Under the pieces are notes generated by a model that searched no databases, was not told the origin of the DNA, and saw only the letters and a program-made list of their open reading frames with translations. Shown one piece after another: positions 1 through 11,399 of a stretch of DNA of 64,000 nt. How positions within the stretch are numbered: position 1 is the stretch's first letter; the number at the start of each line of letters is the position of its first letter. The translations under genes were made by a program, and so were the position numbers. The stretch spans positions 35,772,318 to 35,836,317 of the forward strand of contig CM060175.1 of NCBI GenBank assembly GCA_030549775.1, in the 5' to 3' direction. Source of the DNA: Tamarix chinensis. Lineage: Eukaryota > Streptophyta > Magnoliopsida > Caryophyllales > Tamaricaceae.

Positions 1-770
1 CTATCTCTAATAAGTAAAGTTAAAATACTCCTTGATCTGAAAGAAATCCTCATAAGAAGCATGTTGATGACTCAACCTATGTCATTTGTTTTATGCCTGC
101 TATAATGAGCTCTAACCTTCATGAGAAATTTGGGCATATTGTAGCTTATAAAATGATTGAGAGTCTTTGGAATTAGTTTTAGGAGCAAGATCAAGTTAAG
201 AGGTATCAAATTATAAAAGTATTTCTTGAGGAAAAAGTTGGTAAAAGGGAGCTTTGTGAGTCCCCACATAATCAAAATGATTGGTTACCCTAATAATTTA
301 GAAAGATTAAGATCTCCCATTAGCCAAGACATGGGTACTAATATATCTCTTTAGTATTTCCCACAAATTTATGGTTAGTTTATTATAAATTATAGCATGA
401 AGAATCTAAATATGATAATTACTGAGTTGCATGGGATACTTAAGATAGCTAAACAAAACATTAAGAAGAATCCTAGTGACATTTTGTTGGTTAATAAGGA
501 CAATGATTTCTAGTAATAAGGTAGATAAAATAGCATTGGAAAGGGTAAAGGTAAGGTTAAAGGAAAAACCCAAGTTGAGAATTTAGGTAATAAAACCAAG
601 CATAAGCTTAAGTTTAAATCCAAACTTGCTCCTATGGTTGATGCTGTTTGATTTTATTATAATGGGGTTGGCCACTGGAAGTGCAATTATAAGAAGTTTT
701 TTGAAGATCTCATGAATAATAGATGTGAGACTTCTGCTTCAATTATTTATTTAGTAGAAGGAAAGTTTGC
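1..770 (+). pseudogene. C2 gag relic (UBN2-type copia gag, zinc knuckle)
   Basis: The stretch around 395-520 reads as the copia gag segment with leucine-rich LHGILKIAKQNIKK, normally followed by a basic linker. A Lys/Gly-rich linker follows at 535-635. Around 647-690 the frame gives FYYNGVGHWKCNYKK, a degraded CCHC zinc knuckle (first Cys lost to TGA); the family motif is C-x2-C-x4-H-x4-C. Around 720-770 the RCETSASIIYLVEG stretch matches the gag-protease junction of Tork-like copia elements. Several in-frame stops are present. Gag would form the virus-like particle in the cytoplasm. The start is off the window. Confidence 0.75.
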
Positions 771-779
771 TCTTATATC

Positions 780-919
780 ATCTAACTCATGATTATTAGA
801 TACCATGTGTGGTTCTCACATTAGTGTAAATCTGCATGGATGAATAAATAATAGATGGCTAGATAAAGGATAAATAGACCTATATGAGGGAAGTGGAGCA
901 AGAGTTGATGCATTAGTTA
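780..919 (+). pseudogene. C2 aspartic protease relic, 5' part
   Basis: The frame at 793-843 gives LLDTMCGSHISVNLHG, the active-site region of copia proteases (family D-[ST]-G-[CA]-[ST]-H). Here Gly after DT is replaced by Met, so the catalytic D is kept but the flap-side Gly is lost. The next recognisable stretch (about 858-919) matches the LxxGEVDLxVGxGARVxALAV segment of the family. It ends at about 919, where element H begins, and the protein resumes at about 7,698. Confidence 0.75.
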
Positions 920-2560
920 TCTAACACCCTAATATTTAGGACATGAGAATTTTATTTCAAAAGTTAATTGAGGAAGTTAAAATAATAAAAATGCAAGGTG
1001 TTACTACCACACTTGGCACAACTTGTTTATGCTACCATTATTATACGAGGTTCTAAAGCTAAAATGTTACTCTACTTAAATAAAAAACATAATTATGAGA
1101 ACCATAGTAAAAAGAATCAAATTAGATTAATAACATTTTCATACAAAAAAAGTCCATTGTCACAAAGTTCAAATGAGAGGAAATATAGAAGGAGATAAAA
1201 GTCTAAGAATATCTAGATCAAAAGATATCCGATTGGACAATATGTAGCCCTAAATAACAACTAAAATTACTAGCCTTCTACTCATCTCACATGCAAACCT
1301 ATAAAAACCACTACCTATTGAATAAATAAGGCCTTATGAAATGTAACCCATCACTACAATGGTAGTGAGTATTCCATTATACAAAACTAAGATGAAAAGA
1401 TGAATTGAAGCACATAAAAGGAATCACAATAGGAAATGATATGAAATATTAAAATCTACATATGATGACCAAAATATAATAATAATATCAAATAAACAAT
1501 TATCATCAAAGTTACATACTTCTCATGCTCGCTCATTTAGAATAAAATGAAACTTACCAACTAAGCATCCAGGGGATACTGTCTCTAGTAAAGATTATAT
1601 CAAATATACAAATAAACATGAAATTCATCATACATCTCATATCCAAACATTAATACTAATAAATTATATCACACCACAAGTAGAGCTCAAAGGAAGCTAC
1701 AAACCATCACTAGGTATGAAGACTACTATAAAATTATAGGAACCCTCAATTGCAACTACCATACCTCTCTTAGGTACTAAGGCTACTACCAAACCAAAGT
1801 TTGGCATGAATGCTACTAGATAACAAAAGGTAGACACAAAGGCTACTAGCAAACCAATTCAACAATCATCGAAACCCTTAATAATTTTTTTTAATTACTT
1901 GATGAAGACTATATAAACCATGAGGTACTAAGGTATTCTGTTCATATTGGCATACAAAGGCATCACAATATTATAGTAATTATCAACCCAAAGACACTAA
2001 GGTACTCCAGTTGCACTAGATCACAAAGGTAGCAGAGTATCCTACAGAGAAGGATGCCTAATATATAAGTGTACACATCCTCTAAAAGTTCCTAAAGCTA
2101 AAAAAGTAAGATATAAGGTCTTATTGGGGCACTCAAGCACATGAGCAAGAATCTACAACCAAGTATAGGCATAAACATGTATTTAGGGTAGCAACCCCTA
2201 AAATGCCTCCATTCCTGATATCGATGTCTTTTACTTTAAACATAAGTATTTCATGATTAAAAATAACGTTACAAGTAAATCATATAAGACATAGCTTGAT
2301 CAAATTTCCATACTAAACCATTTTTTCGTATTACTAAAAATTTAAGACATCCAAAAATAAGGTCAAAACATGGGTCAACAATACATTCATGATTAAAAAT
2401 ATACTAAGGTCATCTTAGGGTCAAATATTCACATTTAGGAACATTAAGTAAAAAAATGACCAAAATATCCTTGATATCGTAATTACTTCATTATCATCCA
2501 TTTTAAATACCAATTTCATTTTACTCAATAATTTGTCATAAAAAATACTCCTTTCTTAGT
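920..2560 (-). repeat. H 3' LTR, truncated (3' portion only)
   Basis: This region matches 3,619-5,520 in order: AGTTAATTGMGRAAGTTAAA at about 965 and 3,660, the YTACTRCCACACTTGGCACA block, the ACCCATTGAATAA block, the short GGCTACTACCAAAC repeats, the RCCTAATMTATAAGT block, and the CATTTAGGAACATTA block. Similarity stops near 2,550-2,560, where gag-like sequence begins. The first ~2.2 kb of the LTR (purine-rich on the plus strand in the other copy) is absent. The short ORFs here have no family resemblance. Confidence 0.7.
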
Positions 2561-2599
2561 GTGTCTTATTTAAAACAATAAAAATGGTAGTAACAACTG

Positions 2600-3600
2600 C
2601 AATTCACTTTGACTACCTTGGTGTTGACCCATAGTCTGATGCTCAACTTTCAAAGCTATGTCACCATGATACTGACTCATTCCCTTGAACCCACTAGTTC
2701 ATACTTCCTCTTATCCAAAATTAATGCATGCTCCTAGACGAAAGATGTAGTGATACATGCTTACTTATATAATATAATCAAGGCATGGAAAAGTACTGCA
2801 CCTATAAAATTTTGAATGCTAAAGTGAATTCCTTGCTCAAATTATAAAACAATTGTACTGTCTCAACTCACTATACCTAGACCAGACATCAACAATTCTG
2901 TAAACTACATGTGATATTCTCACACTGTCAGACATACTTGTGCAACCTAAATGAACACCTGGACCTTATCTTTCTTAAGGATTTTAGGATGGAAACACAT
3001 AAAATTCACCACATTGAAGTTCTCTCATGACATCGACAATAATCCCTCAATGTGACAACCTACCCACTCAGTGATTGTTGATCTCTAATGAAACTATGCA
3101 GCTCGGCTCACTTTTGTTGCATTTAGGAAATTATCTACCTCAAATCTCCCATCAAAGTCCCTAATCCACCCATCTAGGAAAATAAGTTAATCTTCTTAGG
3201 CATAGGTCGGCAGACGTTTACCTTAGCCTCTTTGACAGCAATCCTCCCTGATATCCTTGTGTAGGTGATATGAAGGTGGTGGAGATTGAGGCTAAGATGG
3301 AGGTGGATGCTGAACATACTCCACAAAGACCTTGAATGCTCTTTTCAAATTGCTGACATGGCCATTAAAAGCCTTGCAGAACTAGCTATAAGATAGAATT
3401 TTTTTTAGAAAAAGACCTAATTTACTATCACATGAACACAAAAGAACAAATCAAGCCCACTTAGTCTACCCAAACATGAGTACTCAAATGGATAATATAT
3501 TCTTAAAAAAACTAAGAGAAGGAAAATATAATTTCCACTTAAAACTATTAAGATTGTGCGAACCAAATCTCTAACCCAAAAAGTGATTCTCAAGAATAAA
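2600..3600 (-). pseudogene. H gag relic (Ty3/gypsy retrotransposon gag)
   Basis: On the minus strand, a block near 3,060-2,850 reads approximately as WW..LL.MSxENFNVV followed by a basic stretch and LTVxEYHMxFTELL. This matches the Retrotrans_gag pattern W(W)...SW..F...F...(Q)G.MTV.EY...F..L. Upstream (about 3,250-3,120) DGRFEVDNFLNATKVSRAA fits the FxG...DNFL...KVxxAA start of the domain, and a Pro-rich tract precedes it near 3,300. Several TAG/TAA stops replace expected Gln or Trp codons and at least two frameshifts are needed. No zinc knuckle is recognisable before the junction near 2,560. It is clearly non-functional. Confidence 0.55.
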
Positions 3601-3602
3601 AA

Positions 3603-3615
3603 CCTATAATACCAA
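3603..3615 (-). other. H primer-binding site (tRNA-iMet type)
   Basis: The minus strand reads TTGGTATTATAGG, 3-4 bases from the end of the 5' LTR. The canonical plant PBS complementary to initiator Met-tRNA begins TGGTATCAGAGC, so TGGTAT is preserved and the rest has decayed. This fixes the orientation of H and the inner edge of its 5' LTR. Confidence 0.6.
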
Positions 3616-4404
3616 CTTTTTAAACCCCCATTTTTAGGGAATAAATACTTTTTTTAGAGAGTTAATTGCGAAAGTTAAAACAGTAAAAATGAAGAGCATT
3701 ACTGCCACACTTACTACAAATCTAGTTTCCTCTACCATTCTCATATATGTGGTAAGACTAAATCATTACTTTGGTTATATCAATAACAAAACTACAAGAA
3801 TTATAATAGAGAGAACTAAAGAAAATTAATAACATTTTGATATAACAAATAGTCTACGAGTACCAAGTTATAATAAAATAAAATTCAAAATGACACAAGA
3901 GTCCAAGAATGTTCAGATCAACATACTAGGAAGGACACTGGATATTATTAACTCTCAACCTAAAATACCATCCTCTTATTAATCACATAAGATAACTTAC
4001 AAAAACTATTACCCATTGAATAAGCAATAGCCCATGAAATGAAACCCATTTGTACAGTGGTACTAAGAAACCCATTAAACAAAAATAATATGAAAAGCTC
4101 CATGGAACTGAAATAAGGCATTATAGTATGATATGGTATAAAATATTTAAATATATATGCGGTGACAAAAATATGATAATATATCAGATAAAAAATTATC
4201 ACCAAATCCACATATTATTCAAGCTAATTAAATTAAAACAAAATGAAACTAACCAACCAAGAAACTTAGGAATGCTCTATAAAGTGATTATTAGAACCAA
4301 TCTCAATCTAGCAACTATAACGTTCACAATATATCTTATATCTCAACATTAGTAAAAATAAATTCTATAACATCCTAGGTTCAGCTTAAAGGAAAAAACT
4401 GAAC

Positions 4405-4560
4405 ACAAGTAGATATAAAGGCTATTACAAAATAAAAGGCAGACATGAAGGCTACTGTCAAACAACAGGTACGAACAAAGACTACTATCAAACAACAAGA
4501 AGGCATAGAGGCTATTACAAAATCACAAGTGATAAGAAGGAACTATTAAACAATAGATAG
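4405..4560 (-). repeat. Short tandem array in H LTR (about 25-30 bp units)
   Basis: Five or so degenerate units of the form GGCATAGAGGCTATTACAAA with spacers of 25-40 bases occur here. The counterpart in the other LTR (about 1,700-1,870) has units such as GGCTACTACCAAACC. The unit is recognisable although the two LTRs have diverged strongly, so the array predates the insertion. Its role is unknown. Confidence 0.55.
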
Positions 4561-4628
4561 CTACCAAGTATACTACCAAACTAATCAAATAATTGTCTAA
4601 AAAAATTGTTATTTCCCCATTTTTATTT

Positions 4629-5228
4629 ATATGATGGTAGATCATATCAAATTGGAGACACCAAGGTGCCGTACCAGTACATAAAGGAAACATAAAATCC
4701 TACCAAATATTAAATTAATGAAACCAAGATACCCTAGTTACACTAGTACGCTAAGGTACAATAGTACCCTATCGTCAAGGGCACCTAATCTATAAGTATT
4801 CATATACCTTATAACTCCACCTAGCTAGGGTACTAAGGTGCATCAACTATATTTCATATCTAACTATGAGCTAAACCACATCCTTCTAGTAGTGAACCTC
4901 AATGAGCCAAAATTCTTGATGATATAAAATTGGAGACACCAAGGCACACAATTCATACAAGTATATAAAAGAAACATAGTATCATACTAAATATCAATTT
5001 AACAATGCTAAGATGCCCTATCCACACTAGAGTATGGAGGTATAAGAGTACCCTACTGAAAAGGACACCTAATCTATTAGTATGCATACAGTCTATAAGT
5101 CCACATAGCTAAATAGACTAAGATATAAGGCTTAGTTAGGGTTAAGGTGCATTAGAAAAATTTAATATCTAACTATAAGCTAAACCACACCATCTGGGTA
5201 GCACCCTTAAAGAGCCAAAATTCTTGAT
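4629..5228 (-). repeat. Direct ~300-bp duplication inside H 5' LTR
   Basis: Unit 1 (about 4,629-4,921) and unit 2 (about 4,922-5,228) share a run of landmarks in the same order: AAATTGGAGACACCAAGG, RCACCTAATCTATWAGTAT, TCTAACTATRAGCTAAACCA and GAGCCAAAATTCTTGAT. The homologous region of the 3' LTR (about 1,960-2,225) has a single copy. The duplication therefore arose within this LTR copy or its source. Confidence 0.65.
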
Positions 5229-7697
5229 CTCGAGATCTTTGACTTTAAATATTAGTACTTTATTAACGTAACTAAGAAATCACATATTACACAAATAGAT
5301 CTAATTTTCATACTTGACCAATTAATCAAGATATCTATAACAAACGTTAACACTAAAAATTTACTAAGGCCATGTTATGTTAAAATTTTCATATTTAGGA
5401 ACATTAGGCTAAAAATGACAAAAATATCCTTCAGACTATAATTACAAAATTATCATCCATTTTTGAAACTAATTCCATTTTATTTAATAATTAATCAGTA
5501 AAAGGATAAAATATAACAATAAAAATTACGTCATACACAAATACATTATTAACACAAACAAATAATCATTTAACCCCTACATATTATTTAATATGAAAAA
5601 TCTTAACATTTTTTTTGAAACATTAAATCAAATAATTCCATACTTGAAAATAAATAATACATATTAGGCATACTTATTAGATTAAATATCATGATATGCT
5701 TAGAGAGATAAAAATAACCTTAGGGAATACAATTATAATAATTATACTAAAAATATGCCTAAGTATACTCAAGCTTTCATAATAAAAGTATATGACAAAA
5801 TAATTTAATTTTATTATTAAAACCACTTTAACATACTTTCATACATATAATAATTTACTCAAGTTAACATCCTCCATTTTGCCAAGTTTTGCAATAGCAT
5901 TATTATGTAGATAAATACAATATAATAGAAATTCTTAACATAATTTATACATCAAAATGATAATGTGTTATCATGCAATTTTTAAAATCTTAGTTGAGTG
6001 TTTGAATTATGTGATTTAAATCAATAAGAAAAAATGAAAGAAAAAAAATATTAAGCTCCTCAAGCTAACATCCTTTACAAAAAAATAACAAAATTTTAAT
6101 TTTATTAAAATATTTATCAAGTTAAAATTAACAAAATATGCCCAAGTTGAAATGAGAAGAAATATAGGGAAGCTTATAATACATGGGTTATTGGTAGCCT
6201 GAGTCACACATAAAGGAGAGATGGATGGTAGAGAAGATGGACAAGCTTTACAGATGAAGCTGATGGACAATGACACCAAGGATGTTGTATGGTGGAGATG
6301 GGACTGATGGCTAGGTTGTAGGTTGATGGAGGAGAAAAATGACTAGGTGGTGCTAGGTAGCTTAAGAAAGGTGGAGGGTTGGATGGTGGAGTTGAATAAT
6401 GAGGAGGCTAGAGTATGGAAGGCAATGATGCATAAGGGTAGTTTGTTTGGCTAGCTTAGGCTATAGGGGTAGCATCATAAGTGACTAAGGTTTAGAGGGG
6501 CTTGTGGTGTTAGCATTAACATTGGTGATCAAATGGAATCATGGAGGGATAAATTAATGGGAAGAGAGCTACATGAAGAAGGGATACTATAATGGAGGGG
6601 CATCATGAATAAGAGTGGTGTGATGAATGTTCACTTGTACTAGTGACGCAAAGGCATTAGGTGATAGCCGATGATGGTGGTGAATTTAGAGGAGAAAAAG
6701 AAACCAGATGAGGAGAGGAAAAAGAAGAGGAAAACTAAGATTAGAGGGCCTAGTGGTGATGGTTGGATTGTGTTGGTGGTAATGACGATGATGGGAATAG
6801 AAACCAATGTTAGGGGTTAGTGGTGGTACTAGTGTTAGCATAGGCAACAATTAGTGAGGGTGGTTGTGTAAGGTGAAGGAGTAGATGGGTGACAAAAGAG
6901 GTAATGATAGGGTTACTGGTTGCTAGAAGCTCAAGTGGGCATTTAGCGAGAGCTAAAGGGAATAAATGACTTGGGGGCGGATAGTGCAACAAATGACATG
7001 GTTGTACAAGGGCTTTTATGGTTGTGTATGGATTAGTGCACTAACATGTAACGTATTGAACCAAAGATAAGGTAATGCGGAAGAAGAAGGATAAGGGAAG
7101 TAGGGAAATCATGTGACAGAGGAAAATAAATAAGAATAATGGAAGAAGGAGAAGAAAGGAAGAGATTTGTGGGTTTGTGTTTAGTGCATTAGAATAGGAA
7201 AAAAAATGGAGGGGTAGTTAGTGTATATATGCAACTAGATGAGTTAGTGACTTAATAGGATGGTTGTGGCGTAATGTGAGGGTAGTGATAGGGAGTGTAT
7301 GATTTGGGTTGTAGAAAGTAGTGGTACAGATGTGATTTGAATAGATCTTTTCTAGGAAAATAGGTTATAAGAGCTGGGATGGGAATAAAGAAATGACATG
7401 CGTAAAGGTTACACAACATGAAGGGGAAATGGGAGCATGGTGATTGAGGCACTAGGGGAGGAGAACAAAATGAAAAATAGAAAAAGGGAAAAAAGTAAAA
7501 ATAATTTTTTTATTAGGATTAAAATTAGGTTTACATTTTAGCGTATTGAATTGGGGTGAAATTAATTTATCCTTGATTAGAGTACTTGGTTAGGAAAAAT
7601 AAATCAAGGGGAAAATTAACTTATTTAGGGTTGGGTTAAATAGTAAATGATAAAAAAAATAATTTGGTGATATTTATTTAAGAATTTCTATGTTACA

Positions 7698-8270
7698 TAT
7701 CAAGTATTACCAATATTAGTTAAGCCAAGGTTTCGACTAAAAGGCTAAATACCTAAAATCAAATGTTACAAATTTTGTGGTATTTTAAGTTGTATAAAAT
7801 TTTCTTTTAAGTTTAACTTCTAGCATCATTTTATAAGGGAATAACTATTAACATATTACCAATAGAAATAATATTAATTCCATTTCATATTTAGGCATAC
7901 ATGGTTTCCATTTTTCTATAAACACTAATCATTTTTTCTTTTTATTTAAGTGAAATATTTTATGGCAGTGTCTAAATGCAAAATGTGATTTCTGTTATGA
8001 AACTTTGATAGTTAATTATATAACATAAATGATACTAGGCTCAAGTTTAATGAGTTGAATCTAACCTATCTCTTACATAGTCATTTAGGCTATATAAATG
8101 AAAAACGTGCGTTGATGTTCCATAATGACGATCTTCTAAATTCTTTTTATATAAATCTTTTGAAACCTGTGAATCTTTTCTATTTGAAAAAATGACGAAG
8201 GAACCTTTTACTAGATTTTGTGAAAGGTAAATTAACTTGTTAAGTGTCATATAGTTAAATATTTATGGAC
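7698..8270 (+). pseudogene. C2 protease C-terminus and GAG-pre-integrase domain
   Basis: After element H the copia reading resumes. About 7,890-7,975 reads as the segment before the GAG-pre-integrase domain (HGFHFSINTNHFFF-like). At about 8,074-8,112 the frame gives LHSHLGYINEKRA, the H-x-x-x-GHIN-x-KR signature of the GAG-pre-integrase domain (PF13976 family), with His retained. The next stretch matches the family pattern up to the C-x2-C metal site, which reads PVNLFYLKK, so both Cys are lost. Frameshifts occur near 8,190. Confidence 0.75.
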
Positions 8271-9000
8271 CAGTACAAATACTAGGGACAGTTTCCAAAA
8301 CTTCATTACATTTACTAGTAACTTTAGTATATTTGGTTATGTTTACTTAATGAAACATAAGTCATAATCCTTTGAAAATTTAATATATTTTTATATCCAG
8401 GCACAAAATCAATTCGATAAAAGTAAGATAAGGGAATATAGTAATTAAGCCAAGAATTTGATGCTGGTCTTCGAAATTGTGGAATCAATTAACAACTTAC
8501 TCCACCTACCACACTCAAATGGAATGGGGTTTCAAAGAGGAATTTTTTTTTTTAAAAATGGTCCAATCATTGATGAGTAATGAAGATCTTTATACATCCT
8601 TTTATAGGTATGATCTTTAAATAGTTGCGTTAGCACTTATTAGAATCCCATAAAAAATTGTTATACAACATGTGTGATATGGACAAGGAAATGTACTAGT
8701 TTTTATTTTATTAAAAGTTGGAGGGTGAAAAGATTATTTAAAACTTATAGTTTTGGATAAACACAGACTAAAATCTACCAAATATTTGTTTGTGTTTTAC
8801 ACTAAATGGGTAGAAGGATATTTGTTTTACAACTTCATTAAGGACAATTTTGTTTCCTTGAAATGATGTTTTCCTAGAAAGAGATTTTATTTCTATAGGA
8901 AAAAGTGAGAGAAAAATACTTCTTTGAAGAACTTCAAGAGCCACAAAAAAAGACCTTGGTATTGATGGAGATCAAGAAAAATCTATAAAATATTGTAGAA
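8270..9000 (+). pseudogene. C2 integrase core and C-terminal relic
   Basis: The integrase would insert the cDNA in the nucleus. About 8,460-8,540 reads QEFDAGLRNCGIN then LTPPTTLKWNGVSKR, matching the copia core motif (L)TPP.TPQ.NGVSERRNRT that carries the catalytic Glu; Glu is replaced by Lys here. About 8,580-8,700 fits the following segment up to the tryptophan-rich V.GC/K.YV region. About 8,840-8,950 reads FLERDFISIGKSERKILLEE-like, the integrase C-terminal FLEKEF motif. The N-terminal part of the core (first two Asp, about 8,260-8,440) is barely legible. Multiple stops. Confidence 0.7.
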
Positions 9001-9447
9001 AAATCCCTACTAATCGAACTCCTTTATAGATCTAGTAGGCCATGTCATTAGTCTGATAAATATAGGTTATTTAAGATTGAGCATTATGATCTATTATTTT
9101 TGAGCAATGACAAACACTAATCCACCGAAGAATCATTCATGGGATAAGATTTTGAGAACTTGCTAAGAGGTATAAAATATGAAATGGAAATTATATATGA
9201 AAACATTGTTTGGGCCTTGTTGATCTACTCAATCGGGATAAAATTATAAACTCCAAATGGTCTTCTAATGGATAATTTACATGGATAGAAATGTTCCCAT
9301 ATATGAGGCAATACTTATGGCTAATGCATCAAGCAAACTCATGGTATTGGTTTTGATGAGTTCTCTTTCATAGTTGCCATGCTTATGTCCATTTGCATAC
9401 TTCTATATATTGATGCTTGTCATAACTATTAAACTTGGAAAGTGGAC
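9000..9447 (+). pseudogene. C2 reverse transcriptase, N-terminal part
   Basis: About 9,020-9,240 reads VVxHxDKYRLFKIEHYDLL and then EESFMGQDFEKLLRGIKYEM-like sequence, the copia linker preceding RT (family: EAM..PDSEKWL.AM..E). About 9,280-9,450 reads MDxNVPIYEA..., then FSFIVAMLMSICILLYIDACHNY, matching FSPVAMLKSIRILLAIAA. The frame breaks immediately before MDVKT, exactly at the insertion point of copia C1; the other half begins at 20,414. Confidence 0.8.
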
Positions 9448-9984
9448 CTTTTTAGTTTTTATTGGGCATGTGATTCTTGATTTACACTTGTGTTGAAAAT
9501 GTTTTATTTGGAAATATGAATTTTTTTGATAATTATAGGGGCTTAGTGTTTATTAACACTAGCCATGTTGATTTATAGAATGCGTTGATGTGAGTTTTGG
9601 TTGAAAGTCAAGTGTAAAGAAATAAACACTAGGGGCAGGTTTCCAAAATAAAGACTGTATTTTTTCTTATTTTTTTAAAATGTGTTGTTTTATTCCACAG
9701 GGGCTTTTTTTCTAATATATAAGAGATATGAGAAAACCCTAGCCATCTATTTTTGTAACCCAAATTGTTCTTCTTCTCCATAGAATCTATTATAAAAAAA
9801 AATTCAAGAATTGTGAAATTAATTGATTGATTTGTGTAATCATATTATAGTTACATAAGAATGCGATTAAAGATATATATTATTTCCTCAATTATTCTAT
9901 TTAGTGATCGAATCATGAATTGTTAATCATCTTATTAATTCAATTTTTTGTTTGAATCCATTCAATTGAATTTATTTTACAACA
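9448..9984 (+). repeat. C1 5' LTR
   Basis: It aligns with 19,841-20,413 over shared landmarks in the same order: GTGTTTATT..CA(C/A)..AGCCATGTT, the AGGGGC(A/G) block, TTTTTTCTTATTTT, CTTCTTCTYC, ATTGATTGATTTRTKTAATCAT and the terminal TGAATC...ATTTTACAACA. The first ~40-75 bp of the 3' copy have no clear partner, so the left end is trimmed or diverged. The right end ACAACA abuts the PBS. Confidence 0.75.
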
Positions 9985-9987
9985 ATT

Positions 9988-10000
9988 TGGTATTAATGTT
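9988..10000 (+). other. C1 primer-binding site (tRNA-iMet type)
   Basis: TGGTATTAATGTT starts three bases after the LTR end (ATT spacer). Copia PBS: TGGTATCAGAGC. The context ATTTGGTAT...ATGG is the usual copia layout. Confidence 0.75.
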
Positions 10001-10049
10001 ATGGTTTTTGAAGAGATATGGTAATCCTTATGGGTAAAATATTTGATTT

Positions 10050-10350
10050 TCATAATTTTAATTGATCCATTAATTGTATTATGAAATCTAAAGATATTGT
10101 TGATTCTAATTTAGAAGAAATTGAAAATGGCACTATTCGGTAATTTGAATAAGAAATATGCAATGATGGATGAGAGATTTGAAGAGGTTGATCTTAAGGC
10201 CTTCTCTGCTGTAAAACTATTCTTTTGAAATAAGCTATCGCTGGATATGGCAAAGAAATCAATAACAATAGCCTTGTGGTTGAAGATTAAGTTATTATGT
10301 AATATCGCATCTATTTGTGAAGTTTGTTTAATGAGAAGTTATATCACTTA
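10050..10350 (+). pseudogene. C1 gag relic, N-terminal piece
   Basis: About 10,164-10,275 reads DERFEEVDLKAFSAVKLFF, stop, NKLSLDMAKKS..TIALWLK. This matches the copia UBN2 gag (family: W..ID..ALS.I.L.LSD..L..V..E.TA..LW..L). It continues through a shifted frame to an LYHL-like end at about 10,348, where LTR F begins. The continuation is at about 17,306. Confidence 0.7.
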
Positions 10351-11399
10351 TTAATATTGGATAATGTTTTATTTTGATTTGGAAATATAATTAAGTTTGA
10401 GGAAAAGATGGATTCAAATATGTTTAAGAATGGAATAAAATGAGTTTTCAAGCGGACCTATTGACTAGTACCATGAACTAATTGACTGATTAGTCATTTT
10501 AGCTAAAGGGTTTTTACTTGAGAAAAGTGATTAGCTAATTTGGGGAGCCATTCAGCTGGTCTATAGAATTGTCAACTGGTAGGCCAAATAGATCAACTAG
10601 TTTATTAAGCTGAGTATATTTTTTTAAATTAATTTTTTTTCAAAAAAATTCTTATACTAAAATAGAACCTTGATAATCCTATTCTGAGTTATTCTTTAAA
10701 GATTCTTAACCTTTATTATCTTGAATTTAGCCTAAGATTCTACCTCAAATAGATTTTAGGGTTTAATTTGTCCAATTGATGGGGAGGGTGACCTTAGCTA
10801 TGTTTTTTTCCACCTCTCTCCTTTGCATGCTATTAAATTATTGCTTTAATTCCTAAACCTATCTCGGCTTAGCTAAGCACTTCCTTCTATGATGATCATT
10901 CATATCCTCTCTTGTGTTTGACATTTGGACAAATTCGTACTACATTTTCCCAAAAATTACTTTTTTAGCTCTAAAAGGGAGGTCATCCAACCATTGACGA
11001 AATTCACCCATTTAGCTCAAATATCAATGGCAAAAGTTAGGGTTTTTTTTATCTATGCCAAAATATAACTGTTATTGTATTGTTTTACTAGCTATAACTA
11101 TCCCTAATCACCCCTTCCATTCACTTTCTTTCAGCCAATAAAATATTCTAGCTCTCTCTAATCTTGTGTTTCTCTATCTCTAATTTGAGTTGTAATACCC
11201 GAAAAATTTGCTTAGTCTAATCCTGCATCATTTGTGCCCTAATCTAATGCTAATCTTAATAAACCTTATATTAGCCTTAACCAATCTTAATCCTAAAACT
11301 TTAACCGATTCCAAAAATCTTAACTTTAAAAAACCGTAATTCCTAAACTAAAATCAAAACCTGCTAAAATTTCTACTAATCCTTATTACCTTTAGCTCA

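Larger units (their letters stand above)
920..7697 (-). mobile_element. Ty3/gypsy fragment H inserted in C2 (truncated 3' LTR, gag, 5' LTR)
   Basis: Two diverged copies of one LTR (920 to about 2,560 and 3,619-7,697) flank about 1.05 kb of gag-like sequence on the minus strand. A PBS (3,603-3,615) sits at the inner edge of the 5' LTR. Read on minus, the order is 5' LTR, PBS, gag, then the 3' part of a second LTR. The rest of the internal region (pol) and the first part of the 3' LTR are missing, so an internal deletion joined gag to the middle of the 3' LTR. Left terminus TCTAACACCC and right terminus TGTTACA are TG/CA ends with decay. No convincing TSD remains (AGTTAT on the left, ATATCA on the right). 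Confidence 0.7.
3619..7697 (-). repeat. H 5' LTR (about 4.1 kb)
   Basis: A long LTR on the minus strand, from TGTAACATAG at 7,697 to a decayed ...GGGGGTTTAAA at 3,619. Its first 1.5 kb (7,690-6,150 on plus) is purine-rich on the plus strand, i.e. pyrimidine-rich in element sense, as in the A-family LTRs. The middle is AT-rich. The last third carries a short tandem array (about 4,405-4,560) and a ~300-bp direct duplication (about 4,629-5,228). The ORFs at 6,016-7,452 are pyrimidine-tract artefacts. Confidence 0.65.
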
